From Rhytidiadelphus loreus (lineage: Eukaryota; Streptophyta; Bryopsida; Hypnales; Hylocomiaceae): a stretch of DNA of 64,000 nucleotides. The notes under the pieces are model-generated. The model did no database searches and had not been told where the DNA came from. It saw only the letters and a list, made by a program, of their open reading frames with translations. Location of the stretch: assembly GCA_947034895.1 (NCBI GenBank), contig OX344762.1, forward strand, positions 6,701,501 to 6,765,500, in the 5' to 3' direction. Positions 48,716 through 61,209 of this stretch are shown here, piece after piece (positions within the stretch are counted from its first letter, which is position 1; every line of letters starts with the position of its first letter). The position numbers and the translations under genes were made by a program.

Positions 48716-50446
48716 TATAATGAAAATTATGAAGCTCTTTGTCGGAGATATTTTGCTTTCCATGCCATCCCCACAGAACCCACAGTGGCAACCTCTCCAA
48801 CCAGGGATGTGCAGATATTATTATTTTTATGATATTTGATTGAAAGGTTGCTCACTGTCTACGGTAATTGATCTGACCCACCTTTCACTTTGGGTGACAC
48901 GTTAGGGAAGAACTGCAACAATTGGTTTAATATCTGCCCTTAAGGACACTGTTAACCCTAGAAAGACGGGCCCATGACCACTGATTTCAAGCCTTAGTGA
49001 GGACACTAAGGCAGAAGTACCTATTTCAGATAGCCCCCTTTGTCATGGCTTTTTCCACTGACCTATTATGGACATCAGTTAGATGCATTGTTTATGGAGA
49101 AAGATTCTTTGTTTGTACCTTCTTATTCATTCATCTCTCTTCCGTCCTTGCTTAGGGAGAAGTCCCAAAGCTAATTGGAATAGGTGAGTCTATGAAACTA
49201 AAATGGGTCCTACTAAAAAATTCATATTTATACTGAATAAAATATTGATTTTGGGGGGGGGAAATTTCTTTTATCTAGGCAATCTTCCTTTGTACACATT
49301 GAACTGAGTTTCTCAATAAATTTCCCATATTGCATTGGCTAAAATGCTTAAATTATCAAGAATAGGTACTTCTATCTTAAATTCATCCTACAAAGTGGGC
49401 CTTGCAAGATGAATTTACCTCTACAGAAAATCATTTTTTTAAAATTTGCCATATATGATAAAATTTGCAAATTTTGAATTCATATTTGCCAAATTAGAGG
49501 CCTCAAATTAGCTAGAGGTGGTAAAAAACATAGAATTAACATGGCACAAAACCATGGGTCTTTTTTTTCAATTACCCTACAAAACACAAAATTCACCCTA
49601 CATAGCTCACTAGATAGGACAGTTTTGCATCTTGCGCCCATTACTACTTTATTCACTGCCATTATGCAACTAAATAGGAATGAAAAAAATTATATTTATT
49701 TTTCAAAGATGAAATCATATGTCTATTACAAGTCATTAGATTTTCAAATTTTTGGGGGACAAATTGAAATTACTGTGAATTTTTTAAGAAAAAAAGGAAG
49801 AAAAATTCATATCAAATGCAAAATATGCTCAAAAAATCTGATAATTAACACAATAGGTGAATATAATAGTGTATAACATCATGGGATAAACGAAAGTTAT
49901 TGTGTCATTCTAACATTAGAAAATCAACAAACCATGGTTATAGGCCTACAATTCATGTTGCTATAAAATATTGAAATTTACAAATTTTCCAAAATATCTT
50001 ATTGGATTAGAAATTGCTCTTGATAAGCTTCATTTCATTAGTTGGACTCAGATTTTGAATACATTATTTTTATGGATAAATTTCACACCAAGTATAAATA
50101 GCAAAAAATGGCCAAAATACACTACAAGGGGCAATCCGTGGATTAAGCATCTTCTTTTTTAGGAAAATCAATAATATCATATTGAGGGAATTTGAAATAC
50201 TATTCACTTACAACATATTCAAGCAACTTCCAAAAAAACATACTAGATAAAAAAATAAAAAATAAAAATTCCATTCTAAAGTCTTAGGTGAAGTCATCCC
50301 GAGGACATTTTGCATCTTCATTAACATTTTAGGGTTAAGGTAAACAACCCATTCTAGGTTTTATGGGCAATGCAATACGTTCTAATTGGTTGAAAAATAA
50401 GAGAGAAATTTCCAGTGACGATCAATCCATGAATAATGGGCTAACC
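48716..50446. other. AT-rich intergenic DNA
   Basis: No gene recognised. A run of eight to nine G at 49253-49261 and short open frames without domains. Confidence 0.4.
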
Positions 50447-50449
50447 ATT

Positions 50450-50880
50450 AGGAATAGTCACACCTTCTTCACTTAGCACTTGGAGAATGGAAAATGAGAA
50501 GTTGGTGAGAGTTTAGAAAAGCCAATGGGAAGCCGTGGTAGGTGAAGAAGGTGTGCCCCCCCTAAAAGATGTGTTGAGAGTGGAGAATGAAATAAATGAA
50601 GAATCCATTTACCTAAACATAAGATTAGATGTAAGGTTGGAGGGAAATAAGCAACAACGAAGGTAAAAGTCGTAGTAAAGGTGAAAGTGTAGAGCATAAA
50701 GGAATATTTTTAGTTGGATATATCTTCCGCACTCCCAATCTTCACCTTCAGAGGTGAAGACTAGGAATGCGGAAGATATATCTAACTAAGAATATTCTAC
50801 CAACATGAAGCTAACCCCAAGCTGCCACATTTCCATTCTCCATTCTCCAAGTGCTAAGTGAAGAAGGTGTGACTACCCCT
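50450..50880 (+). mobile_element. 431-bp TIR element (family E2), copy 2
   Basis: The same element as at 8316-8756 in the same orientation: left end AGGAATAGTCACACCTTCTT (two mutations in the first six bases), right end GTGTGACTACCCCT, ATT on both sides. It keeps the internal third copy of the end (near 50542-50565) and the internal palindrome (ATATCTTCCGCACTCCCAAT and its inverse, about 50715-50790). The target context CCATT..ATTGAA resembles that of copy 1. Confidence 0.8.
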
Positions 50881-50883
50881 ATT

Positions 50884-53600
50884 GAAAATATATTTTTATG
50901 AGGTCCAAAGATTTATTTTTAATTTTTAGATCAATTCAACTTTGGTCCATCATTATGGCCCGTAGTTGCAGCCATGGCCAACTCATTGCCACCTAAGGCA
51001 AACATACACTTATCCATTGCAGTTTAATTTGTATTTAATTTGAATCTAACTCTAACCCATTAAGTTACACAACACATCAACCAAGTTGTGGTTGCTACCC
51101 CGCAATCCAGAAAACTTCATTTAACAAAAATCAATCTCAATGTATAGAATCCATGGGTAGCTTTGTTTTTTCTATTAGAATTCTCATTTGTGCGTAAAAA
51201 ATGCTCATTCAAAATTCGTTTAAAGACTTTAGATATTTTTGCAAAGGAAAATTTGAATTATGGGGCTCAAAAATTTGACAAAGCCACATTGCCAAAAGCT
51301 TTGGCAACCTTGAATAAAACAATGTCGTGTTCATCTTTGCTTGATCATATCTCTCATATTCATTGCTTTTAGACCTTGATTTTTTTATTAGAGACACAAA
51401 TACCAATCAATAATAATATCCTACAATTACAAATCCTAAAAAGTGAAAAAAATTAGATTTGTAATTCTATTTTTAGAAAATGCTAAATTTGGGCAATTTT
51501 AAGGGGTAGTTACTAATTTTTGACTCAAGGAACTTAGGAGTTATCAAAGCATATGATTATGATTTTTTGTAGTTCATTCTAGTGGAGTAGTGACAATAAT
51601 TGCGATTGCCCCAAGTATTATTGCTCACAAAAATGGTTTGGTACGAATAATGTAGTTAAGAATTTCTTGCAACCTCCCAAACAAATTTTTAAACTATTTC
51701 AATGACACTTGAAAAACATCACTATCAAATCAAGTCTTTCCAATGATTCATGAATCATGAGGAAGTAATTCAAAGATTATAATGGGTGATAATGTATCAA
51801 TAGGCCTCTATTGAATGTTGATCATATTAAGATATTTGCAAAATCTTTATAATTATAACTACCCCACTTCGAATTGCAAAATTAATAGTATTGTTTGATT
51901 TGCAAATTTAAAACAATCTAATTTTACTAACTTCATTCACAAAAAAGATTCTTCTTCTTATCTATTGATTCAATTAATAACCTAAAAATGAAGTAAAACC
52001 ATGTTAATAACTATTTTAATTTGAAATTGCAATAAAATGTTAAAATTTACGAACATTTAGATTTTGGAGGTTAATTTTAATATTAATTTGGTAGAGAATT
52101 TGATATGATATATTTTATAGAACTCAATTGCACTTTTTTTTTTCATAGTCCAAAATTAATTATGAACAAATAGACTTTATAAAATTTCAAATCTTAAATT
52201 TTATAATTAAAGTAAGTTTGTACGCAATTCATCAATCATCATAAAAATACTTGTGCCTCGGTATACATTTCAAAAAATTTGAATATATATTTATACATAT
52301 ACATGTTAATGAAATCTATATACAATTATGATTTATATCGTTATATTTTTTATGTCAATTTTTCATAGAATTATAGAATACAACATAATAGAGTGGACTT
52401 TGATCCTTATAAAAAAAGGCATTTTTAGACTCTAATATTTTGACTATACCACTATAAATTGATGCTCTTATCAAATGTACACTAATATTAGTATCAAGGA
52501 TATTAATATTATCCAAATATTCTATTTCCTACCCTACTCATAGAAGCCTTTGTAAAGAGCAAATATAAAAAATAAGGGAATATCGATTTTACCCATGTAA
52601 AGGGTTGAATGTTATTGAAGGGACAATTGAAATTCAGGTAGGTGATGACGATGAAGTAAAAAATGAGCTAATGTTTTTGAAAACTTGACACAAGATAGAG
52701 ACATTGGCCTCTTTTGTAGGAATGTGAAAAAAAATTCCAATTCAGATGCCCCAATCAAAAGTTATGATGCTTGAAAAAATCTATGTAGATCAAACTATTT
52801 TGGCATCTTTTGCAAAATTCCTCATTTACTTTTGATGTAACAAACATGTTATAATATGTTTAAAAAAAAAATTCATTTAGTGCAAAAATCTCATTCTAAG
52901 AGGAGTCAAAACTCTACCAACCTAGGAAGGCAAGTTTAAAATATAAAATATTTTTGTTTAATTACAAACGCTATTATCTTAGAATCTATGCTCTCAAAAT
53001 TCTTGAAATTTTTTCCACGCAATTCAAATTTTTCTATCTAAATTTTCATCATTCAAATTTCAAGCAAAAAAAATTCCTTGTTGCACATTGCACAAGAAAT
53101 CATCATTAAATGACTAGTGTATCACTATTTTTACTTGACTTCCTTATATTATAGAGTGATTTTGAGTAAAAAAAATCCCTTATTTGCTTCTAAATTTTTT
53201 CATGAGCTTATCTAACAAGTTGGAGTACTTGATGATATAGAGGTTCAATTTTTAATAGAGCAAAAATTTTACTTCAAGACGGCTTGAAGTCTACTAACTT
53301 TGTTTTGTAGGTATAAAAAATATTTCTTTTTTTACTTCAAATATTATAATCTTTCAATCCACCCATTCAAATGGGATGAATTTTGTTTTTCAAACATTTT
53401 CATTATATTCTACTACACTTTTGTATATTTGAAATAAATAAAAAAGGTTTGATTTTCAATTTTCTCCATTGCAATAAAAACTAACAATTTTCGACAATTT
53501 CTCTTCAAAAACAACCCCGATCCTTTTGGAGGTGAAAGTCTTAGCAACTTCTAAAGTAGACACAAGGGCCTAAACCTTTTTTGTTCTAAATGAATCTCAT
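50884..53600. other. AT-rich gene desert
   Basis: No gene, RNA or structured repeat recognised. Confidence 0.4.
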
Positions 53601-53897
53601 ATTCCATCCCAACTAAGTCCAAAGGCCTATTTTTTTGTCAAAAATCGCTCAAAATTGCCATTTGTTATGCAAAGAGCAAAAACTTGAAAATGGTATTCTT
53701 TTGCATATCTAACGTTACAATAGGATCTTGTAATAAACTATTATGAGAATGAGTGGAAAAATTCCAAACACTTTGACTACATAAATTGCGAGATAAATTG
53801 CGAGAAATCTGAGCCTTCCGAAAGGCTACGAGTGTTGGGGGGATTTGGTGCATTTATAGTCAAAAATCATTGTTTTTTCCTTTATTTTGCAAAATTT

Positions 53898-54095
53898 GAC
53901 ATGGCACTACTTGTGCCATGTTAGCACCACGTCAGACTACAAACTTTTGTAATATTTAAAAATATATATATTTAAAAAATATTAAATTATTATTATTTTT
54001 TACAATGGTCTGTATTTGCACTAGGGGGCTGCTAAAAATGAAATCTTGATAGCCTTTCCGAGGGCTCAAAATTTTCCTAATATGAAGAAACCATG
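53898..54095 (+). repeat. dispersed repeat, copy 2
   Basis: Partner of 38177-38390 without the TAAAA expansion. Confidence 0.65.
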
Positions 54096-54446
54096 TTTTT
54101 TGGCATTGTAGCCATCTAGTTTATAAGACTTTGAATCTTCTTAACTTAAAAATTTTGCACTATGGATTTGAATTCAAATTTTTTTATCATGAATAATTGA
54201 ATTTAAAATGTAGGAAAATTTAAAATTAAGAGAATAAGGTGATTTTCACTCTTTCAGAAATTATTAAGTAGAAGAAGGTATGTGATAGAGGGAAAAACTA
54301 AATCATCAATAGCTTTAAGATGGAATTAAAATACACTAATACCAATGGTGAGATTATTTTAACAATCGAATTTAACACTGGGGAACTTTTTGTTTAGAAA
54401 AAATGCAAAAATTGAGCTCAAAAACAAATCCTATACTTTATCATTA

Positions 54447-54725
54447 GAGGAGATTTTAGCCCCGTGGAGGGCTGTGAGTTCCCAGACTGCGGGAACTGGT
54501 TCGCAGGGGGCCGCAGTAGCTTGCAGACGTGGAATGGCGACTTCCACGTTGGAAAAAAATGAATTTTTTTTTCTGTTTTTTTTTGCATTTCAAGAGTAAA
54601 ACTTTTTTTTTTTTTTTTTTTTTTTTGAAATTTTTTTATCGGGAACAGCCGTTCCCCGAAAACTGCAAGGGGACAGTTCCCCCGCAGGTGCTTGAAATGG
54701 CCCTCCAAGGGTCCGAAAACTCCTC
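54447..54725 (+). mobile_element. 279-bp TIR element with TA flanks
   Basis: The left end is GAGGAGATTTTAGCCCCGTG and the right end on the other strand is GAGGAGTTTTCGGACCCTTG, both continuing into GAGGGC. TA lies on each side (54445-54446, 54726-54727), as in Stowaway or mariner-type MITEs. The interior is GC-rich at both ends with a T-run of about 24 in the middle. Confidence 0.65.
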
Positions 54726-55149
54726 TAATGTTTTTCAAAAAACTAAAATGCTTGATTGTTTGCAAAACAAGATGTTCCATAGTTTTCACATCAAAAATCC
54801 AAATGGAATGAATTAAAGCTTTCCATGTAGACAAAAATACAATCCATGTGAAACAAAATTTCAAATTTTTATTTCAAGTTTTTGTAGATATTTTTTCTAC
54901 CCACTAGTTCAAATCTCGGGCTTACAATTTTGCTCCTAAAGACCAATTGAAATAAAAATTATATTCCTCAAAAGCTAATAAGTTTTCTACCTTATGAGAA
55001 AGTTTCAAGAAGTTTCACCAAAAATTGAGTTCATAGGAAACTACCCAAAATCCATTTTGTCCCTTGAGGCAACAATGGAACTTTAGAAGTTAACCCCTCA
55101 TTGCCGAAGGGGATGAAAAGTGTCCTCCATAGTTTCAAGTCCAATTCAA

Positions 55150-55640
55150 AGTGCTATAAATTTGCATATGATGTACAAATTCAATAAAACTTGTTCAAAA
55201 ATTTGTGCTCTCTCTTCTAGTTTATGTGGTAAAATTTTCAAATCAATTCAAGATGAACTTGATTTCTTGGAAGCCAACCGAAGTTCACAAGTTCAATTTG
55301 GATTCACCAAACTGCATTTGAAGACTGAAACTTTGGGGGCTTGTATCTCCTTCATCCAATGTTTGTTTTCAATAAACTTTGTTGGATTATGTTCCCCTTG
55401 AAATCTAGTTATTGTGGTAAAACTTTCATGTCAATCCAAGTTGTTTTGAATGTTTGGGAGCAATTTGAAGTTCAAAATCTCAACATTTTTGGATTACAAT
55501 GAACTTTGGCAACTTGTTTCTTCTTCAAATAATGTCAATTTCCAATAAAAAAATTTGGTCAAAGATGCGCATACTAGTTTAGTTTATGTGGCTAAACTTT
55601 CATCTCAATCCAAGAAGTAATGAGTGATTGAGAAGCATTT
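55150..55640 (+). repeat. three-copy ~180-bp tandem repeat
   Basis: Units recur at CAATAAA near 55182, 55370 and 55543, each followed by CTAGTT.ATGTGG.AAAA.TTTCA and a stretch ending near AACTT.GG..CTTGT. Identity between units is moderate. Satellite-like; no coding support. Confidence 0.6.
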
Positions 55641-56051
55641 TAGTAGTAGTAGGTTCAGCCTTAGAGGTGTTTTTTGCAACTTTTCTTGACATTTGAAAGC
55701 CATTTTGCAAACACAATGAGTCAATTCCATGATATTTTCTCTCACTGAATGATGTATTTGTACTCTAGTTTTGAATCACTTTATAGTTCAAAGTTTTTCC
55801 ATTTGAGTAGGTTTAGAAATCGAATTTCACCTCCAAATGTGTTTTTAGGAAAATTTTAGCATCCTTTTTCAATACTAAAACATTTTAATCTTTCAATCTA
55901 TGTAGTCAAATGACTCCAAATTTAATTCACATCATCTACAACATGTACTCTACAAGATTGTACGGTTGAGATTTTTATACCTTATTGACATTTTGAACAA
56001 CAACACTTCAAAAGCAATGATGTTTTTGAACTCAAATAGGCCTCCGGCAAT

Positions 56052-56289
56052 CACTAGAAGAAGCCCGTGTTTTTTTTAATGTTTTAGACGTCAAAGTTGA
56101 TCGATTTTGCTAAACATCTTTTATAACAACTTGTATTTTTATGTCAACAATGACATGTAATGTAACATCTTGATGTTACATTACATGTCATTGTTGACAT
56201 AAAAATACAAGTTGTTATAAAAGATGTTTAGCAAAATCGATCAACTTTGACGTCTAAAACATTAAAAAAAACACGGGCTTCTTCTAGTG
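56052..56289. mobile_element. perfect 238-bp palindromic MITE, CACTA-like ends
   Basis: Two 119-bp arms are exact inverse copies apart from the central base pair. The ends are CACTAGAAGAAGCCCGTG and its inverse, close to the CACTACAAGAAA ends of plant En/Spm elements. AAT on both sides (56049-56051 and 56290-56292) is the 3-bp duplication expected for CACTA elements. Perfect arms imply a recent insertion or recent conversion. A transcript would form a perfect 119-bp duplex. No coding capacity. Confidence 0.85.
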
Positions 56290-56309
56290 AATGAGGGTTT
56301 AAAGCTTAA

Positions 56310-56522
56310 CTCTAGAACAACGCGGGGTGGGTGGGGTGACCTTGGAAACCATGCATTGTGTAACCGTGAGACTCATTGGAATAAAAAAAATCCAAAAGTA
56401 CTCATTGGAAGTCAAGCTATTGTAGATGTTCTCCACTTTCCATAAAAAATTCCAAGGATGAATAGTTGTAGTTCTATCCTACACTGGAGAATTCCTTGTC
56501 ATTCTGCAGCGTCCTTCTTGGG
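56310..56522 (-). mobile_element. 213-bp TTAA-flanked MITE
   Basis: TTAA at 56306-56309 and 56523-56526. The minus-strand end CCCAAGAAGGACG, followed by ATGACAAGGAAT and GTGTAGGATA, matches the left part of the element at 63180-63401. The other end is degenerate (CTCTAGAACAACGCGGGGTG against CCCTTGAACGTCAAAGGGGT). Confidence 0.65.
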
Positions 56523-56802
56523 TTAAATGGGTTCTTTATGGACCTCCTACCATACATTTAAAAGGATGGTGTTTGCTGCAAGGCCAACCCTCCTACTTTA
56601 GATGAACTATGTGGATTCTTCTTATTTTGGGATGTGGATGAAATTCTTCAATTCTTACAAGATTCTGTCCACTTCCCTTTTTACCATCCATGAGGTTCTG
56701 TCTGCCCTTCAGCAACATTGGTTTTCATTCAGTGCAAGTTAGTTGTTCGGTATTGTTTTGTTTTGATAGAGTTGGTGTGCGATAGTGCATTTAGTGGTTT
56801 AA

Positions 56803-57032
56803 CCCTTAAGCGCTCCGACGTCCATATTATGGACGATGAACATATGGCTTGGACGCGCTTGGAGGCGTTGTTTTGTCCACTAACTTCTCATTCATCCAAT
56901 ATAACATTTGAATCTTGAAAAGACAACCTTCCTTAATGACCAATTTCATGAAATTGAGGTAAATGATATTTTTGTAGAAAGATATAAGCAAAAATGTGCC
57001 AAAATTTGAAAAAGGATCGAGGTGTTAAGGGG
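56803..57032 (+). mobile_element. 230-bp TTAA-flanked MITE
   Basis: TTAA at 56799-56802 and 57033-57036. The left end is CCCTTAAGCGCTCCGACG and the right end on the other strand is CCCCTTAACACCTCGATCC. This is an inverse relative of the element at 10406-10631. A short subterminal palindrome (GTCCATATTATGGAC) follows the left end. Confidence 0.78.
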
Positions 57033-57036
57033 TTAA

Positions 57037-58441
57037 TAGGACATGTGTAAGACCTATCACTAGGGTATTTTGCCAAAAATGATTTGATTTATGGACTAGT
57101 AGATGTATTCTTCATCTCTAAAACAATCTTCAAAGTCATCCATCAATCATTTTTAGGTTGTTGTGGCATTAATTATAAAGTTAATCTAGGAAGGACATTG
57201 CCCCCCATGACCAAGGTACTAGTCACCAAAATACTTTGATTCGTAGACCAATAGATGCATTCTTTGTTTCTATAATTAAAATAAAGTCATCCATCAAATT
57301 GTTTTTAGGTCCACATGATCTTTAATATCTTAGTAAAGTCAAGTTTACTAGCAGGCTATTCTTTAAGGTATACTAGCCTATGACAAGCATAATGAGTGAT
57401 TTGCGGTGTTGGCATGCCATTAGCAAAAGAATTTAGATATTTTCCATACAAAGACAAATGTGAGAAATGAAGAGAGCAATTCATTTGAATTTTTTTTTGA
57501 CAAAGTATGAATTTGTTATGAATTTTTGAAGTGTGTTGCCCAATTGGCCCAAAAGAATCTTTCGACTACCCCAAAACTAGCAAAAAAAAGTATATCCATA
57601 ATAGTAATCTTACCACTTAAAGCAATTACAACATTTTCTAACATGAAGGAATAAAAAAATCACTTCTTATGATGAATTTACACTGGAAAGGTAGAAGTTC
57701 CTACAATAGTCACTAAAGTAGGAAGTGCAAAAAACACCCATTTAAGAGCATATTAGTTTAAGATCTCTTCTATGCGGATCAAAGCATTTTCAAACAAACT
57801 TCCAAGGAAAGAAGAGAGGAAGACATATCCATCACAATTTGATTCGTAATTTTTAAACTTAAACTAAATTAGATATGATTTTCTAAAGCTTGCATTAGTA
57901 GGGGGGTATTCAAGGCCATAGGTACTGCCATTATATATGTCAAGCAATTGTCAATCTATGGTGCAAATGGATTTAGAAAATGAAAGTGTGCAAACCCTAA
58001 ACTAGAACAACATGGTGCATGTAATTGCCTAACTAGGTTGGATGACACAAAGTATCCCACCACTCATAATTCGGCATTATTTACATTGAAATTTTGTCTA
58101 CTTCCAAATCAAACTCAATCCCCAAGCACTCATCAAATTGTACAACAATAATCCCAAATTGGCCCCAATTCATCACTGGACAATCTTTAATTCCTAATTA
58201 AAGTAGCAATTCATGGTATAATCTAGGATTGAGCAGTTCTTGATGCTTGAGCAGAATATAGACAAGCTACCTTAATATCTCCATCACTATCACCCAAGAC
58301 GTTGATTTTGACCACTAACCAACCTAATGCAGTCCTCATCTCATTTATTACGATTTTTTTATGTCATGGGTTGATATAAGACTCTAATGAATCATTCCCT
58401 AGGTCTGTCGAAGGCTGGAGTTTACCTTACTGAGTCCATTG
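57037..58441. other. AT-rich intergenic DNA
   Basis: No gene recognised. The part near 58440 is the likely 3' flank of the four-transmembrane gene. Confidence 0.4.
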
Positions 58442-58590
58442 TTAGCTTGAGCTTTCACAAGGCTTGCTCCGTCGCCAAAGCTTGAGTCCATTGTTAGCTT
58501 GAGCTTTCACAAGGCTTGCTCCGTCTCCAAAGCTTTTAGCTTGAGCATTCACAAGGCTTGCTCGCTTGCTCCGTCTCCAAAAGCTTGAAG
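58442..58590 (+). repeat. three-copy tandem repeat 3' of membrane-protein gene
   Basis: Three units (about 58442-58485, 58493-58536 and 58536-58590) share TTAGCTTGAGC.TTCACAAG and GCTTGCTCCGTC.CCAAAGCT. The third has an internal GCTTGCTC duplication. They lie 50-200 bp downstream of the stop at 58642 (minus strand), probably in the 3'UTR. Confidence 0.8.
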
Positions 58591-58641
58591 AGAAATTCTC
58601 ATTTTGAATCGAAGAGAAATCCTGACTTTCGGTGAATGAAT

Positions 58642-59822
58642 TCACACCAGCATACGAGCCGGCTGTGGAGTTTGGAGCGCTTCTTCTTCTTGCAAAGAGC
58701 GAATGAACCAATACACCCAAGCTGCAATGCTGACGCCACTCACTTCCACAAGCAGACATACTAGTCCAATGACAGACCCATACAAGGTCCAAACAGTGTA
58801 GCCTATGGCAAAAAGACTCAGCAATGTATCCACCACGAGGATGAGCGTGGGTAACCCTCGTAAAGGACCGAGTCTACATATCCAAATCCACGTGAGCTTC
58901 CCTGGCATTGACAGCAAGTAGCCCAGAAAGACTGCCGTGATGGCCAAACCCATCGAATCACTCAGCAATGCCAGCATCCACAGCAACCCAAAGACTTTGT
59001 AATTGGTACTGGACAGATCTTGGATGGATATGAGCGGTTGGATGGCAACTGCAGCGAGAAGGGTTTCCTTCAAGCACCATTTGCAACAAACAAAGGCGAC
59101 AATTAGTACTGTAACAGCGGACTACCTTGTAAGCTTAATATTTGAATGTTCTTCGAACTTCAGCTGAAATTAATACTCGTAGTTACTATAAAATCAAAAG
59201 CTGTAATCACTCACGAGAATGGACTGTAGCGATTTCCTTAATCCTATGTTAAATAGAAAATTACTTTGCTGCCATAGCTTCACAGTACGTGGTCGTTCAC
59301 AAAGTACGTGTTTCAAATGTTCGTACCAATCACCACAATAATTTACAGCTTGTATTAGACTATATTTGTGTTATCTAGACACAAACTAAGGAAGGGTTAG
59401 GAATATACAGTAGGAGCCAACGATTTGAGGTCATATTGGTGACACTTCATAGACATCTATTTGACAAAAAATCGGGGGCGAACGGAATCCGGTATTCCTA
59501 CCCTAGTTGAGAGTTTTTTAATAATATTGCAAGCACTCACCACAACAAGGTAACTGCTCCACAGCAGCCTCAACCCTTTCTGCATTTCTTCGCCGCACTG
59601 TTCGGGGGTGTCGAAGTGATGTGGCCATGATTTCAATTTGTTGTTCCTGAATAGCTGCATGCGCTCTGTGTTGAGGTTGGCCAGACATTTCTGCTCCACG
59701 CCTTCTAAGGCTTCTTCGTTTCGCTTACTGAAGGGCTTCTTTTCTCGGAAAGAAACAACGCCTCTGTTGTTACCAAGGTCCATCTCTACGCTGGTCTCGT
59801 AGGCAATTTTGGGGTCTTCCAT
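58642..59822 (-). CDS. four-transmembrane protein, unidentified, two exons seen
   Basis: Two exons, 59822-59541 and 59067-58642, give 235 aa from the ATG at 59822. The join is phase 0 (GTTGTG|GTGAGT to CTTGAAG|GAAACC) and falls inside the first membrane helix, which supports it. About 80 hydrophilic residues come first (FREKKPFSKRNEEALEGVEQ, KSWPHHFDTPEQCGEEM). Hydrophobic segments follow at about 84-107 (LLWSSYLVVETLLAAVAI), 119-147 (VFGLLWMLALLSDSMGLAIT), 166-185 (LPTLILVVDTLLSLFAIGY) and 188-217 (YGSVIGLVCLLVEV, WVYWFI). The C-terminus is short and cytosolic-like. The frame stays open upstream (LQDRSLRACVDQIMEDPK) to an acceptor-like CCAG near 59858, so an earlier coding exon may exist. 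I do not recognise the family. Confidence 0.7.
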
Positions 59823-59879
59823 AATCTGGTCCACACAGGCACGCAACGAGCGGTCTTGTAATTCTGGTCAGTGATCCCT

Positions 59880-61205
59880 GCGTGCTCTTGGAAATCTGAC
59901 AGCGAAGCAGGTAATTAATTAGCCTATACCTAGTTACTGGTCACCTAGTATAACAGAGTGAAGCCCCGCACATGGCCATACTAGCATACCAGAGATGGAC
60001 GCAAAAATGAGTTTTCAAGGTGCCACTGGAGCTCAAAAACTAGGTAGAATCGGTATAGATCTGAAGTTCTGATCGGGCCACTGAAACTAACTAAGCCAAT
60101 GGCACTGTTCAAAATCCGCCATTTAACAAATACGAGGTTGGTTGTACTCTAAACAGCTGCTTGACGACACCTTGTAGTGACAGAGTAAGTACCGACAGAG
60201 TAAGTACCGACAGAAAAAAATTCACAAAAATGCAAATATCGTTGTTGAGTTTCGATACTTACAATCGAGCCTCTCTGATCCGATCACGTATAACTTCACA
60301 AACGGGATGATCTAAGTAAAGCATCGATCTATACTTATACTCTGTAAATATATGTAGGTCTTGACTGGGTTAACGTTCCAGAAAGCGCTTTCTGAACGGT
60401 GTCAAAGCATTCGAATACCACCAATGCAACGAAATTGACGTTAGGTGCACGTACCTGTCTGATCACTGAAAGAATCCTGTAAGCTTGATTCGAGAGTTGG
60501 CAAAGTGCCAGGCGACTGGCATAAGTACAAGGTCGGAGAGACCTGAAGGTGAGATCCTAAACTAACGAAAGTTGAGTGGACAGGGTTTCACAGTGAGGCT
60601 AAACAGTACTAGTTCTACTGTAGCACTGTACATCTAATGCTGTCCATCTATTCTAACAATCACAACTACCGAATGGGAAAAATTCTTAGCAAACTCCTCG
60701 ATCATCCTCCATCTCTGCTCTACACTCGACTGAAAACAAAAAAATGGCAGAGTGGCTTGCTTATTAAGTGTGTGGAATTCTAAAATGATCATATTCACTA
60801 GCTCCTATATATCCTTCAGATCGAGAACAGAAAAGCAACTCCCGGAAAAACTCCCGAAGCAACTCCCCCAATTGCATTGCCTGTCGCTTTTTCTTTTGAT
60901 TAGTTTATTCTTTTCGTTCTTTTCTTCATGCACTACTAGCATATCATTCTTTATGTTGTAAGTTTCGACTGACTTGCTTGTAGAGTACAGACTTTTCTGT
61001 CGGTACAAATTACTTAGAGGACCCGGCTGCTCCAGGAATTAATCTGGTGTTATTATGGATCATTGAAACTGGGATTGCAGTGCGGGACTGACCGGGTTAG
61101 TCACGTAACTACTAACAGTTACAGTACTGGCATAACATGTCCATAACAAAAATGATATCTAACTACATTCTACTTCGATTGGAGATTGACAGAGTGGCTT
61201 GCTTG
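59880..61205. other. upstream region of membrane-protein gene
   Basis: Mixed composition DNA that may hold its promoter or first exon. A small tandem repeat (GACAGAGTAAGTACC twice, 60179-60208) is present. No independent gene supported. Confidence 0.35.
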
Positions 61206-61209
61206 TTAA

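Larger units (their letters stand above)
53640..55095 (+). repeat. diverged relative of the 908-bp TTAA element
   Basis: Pieces match the 36914-37821 element in the same orientation: AGGATCTTGTAATAAACT near 53723, AAAGCTTTCCATGTAGA near 54816, and a mutated end ACTTTAGAAGTTAA near 55080. Other repeats (53898-54095 and 54447-54725) lie inside. Borders are uncertain. Confidence 0.5.
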
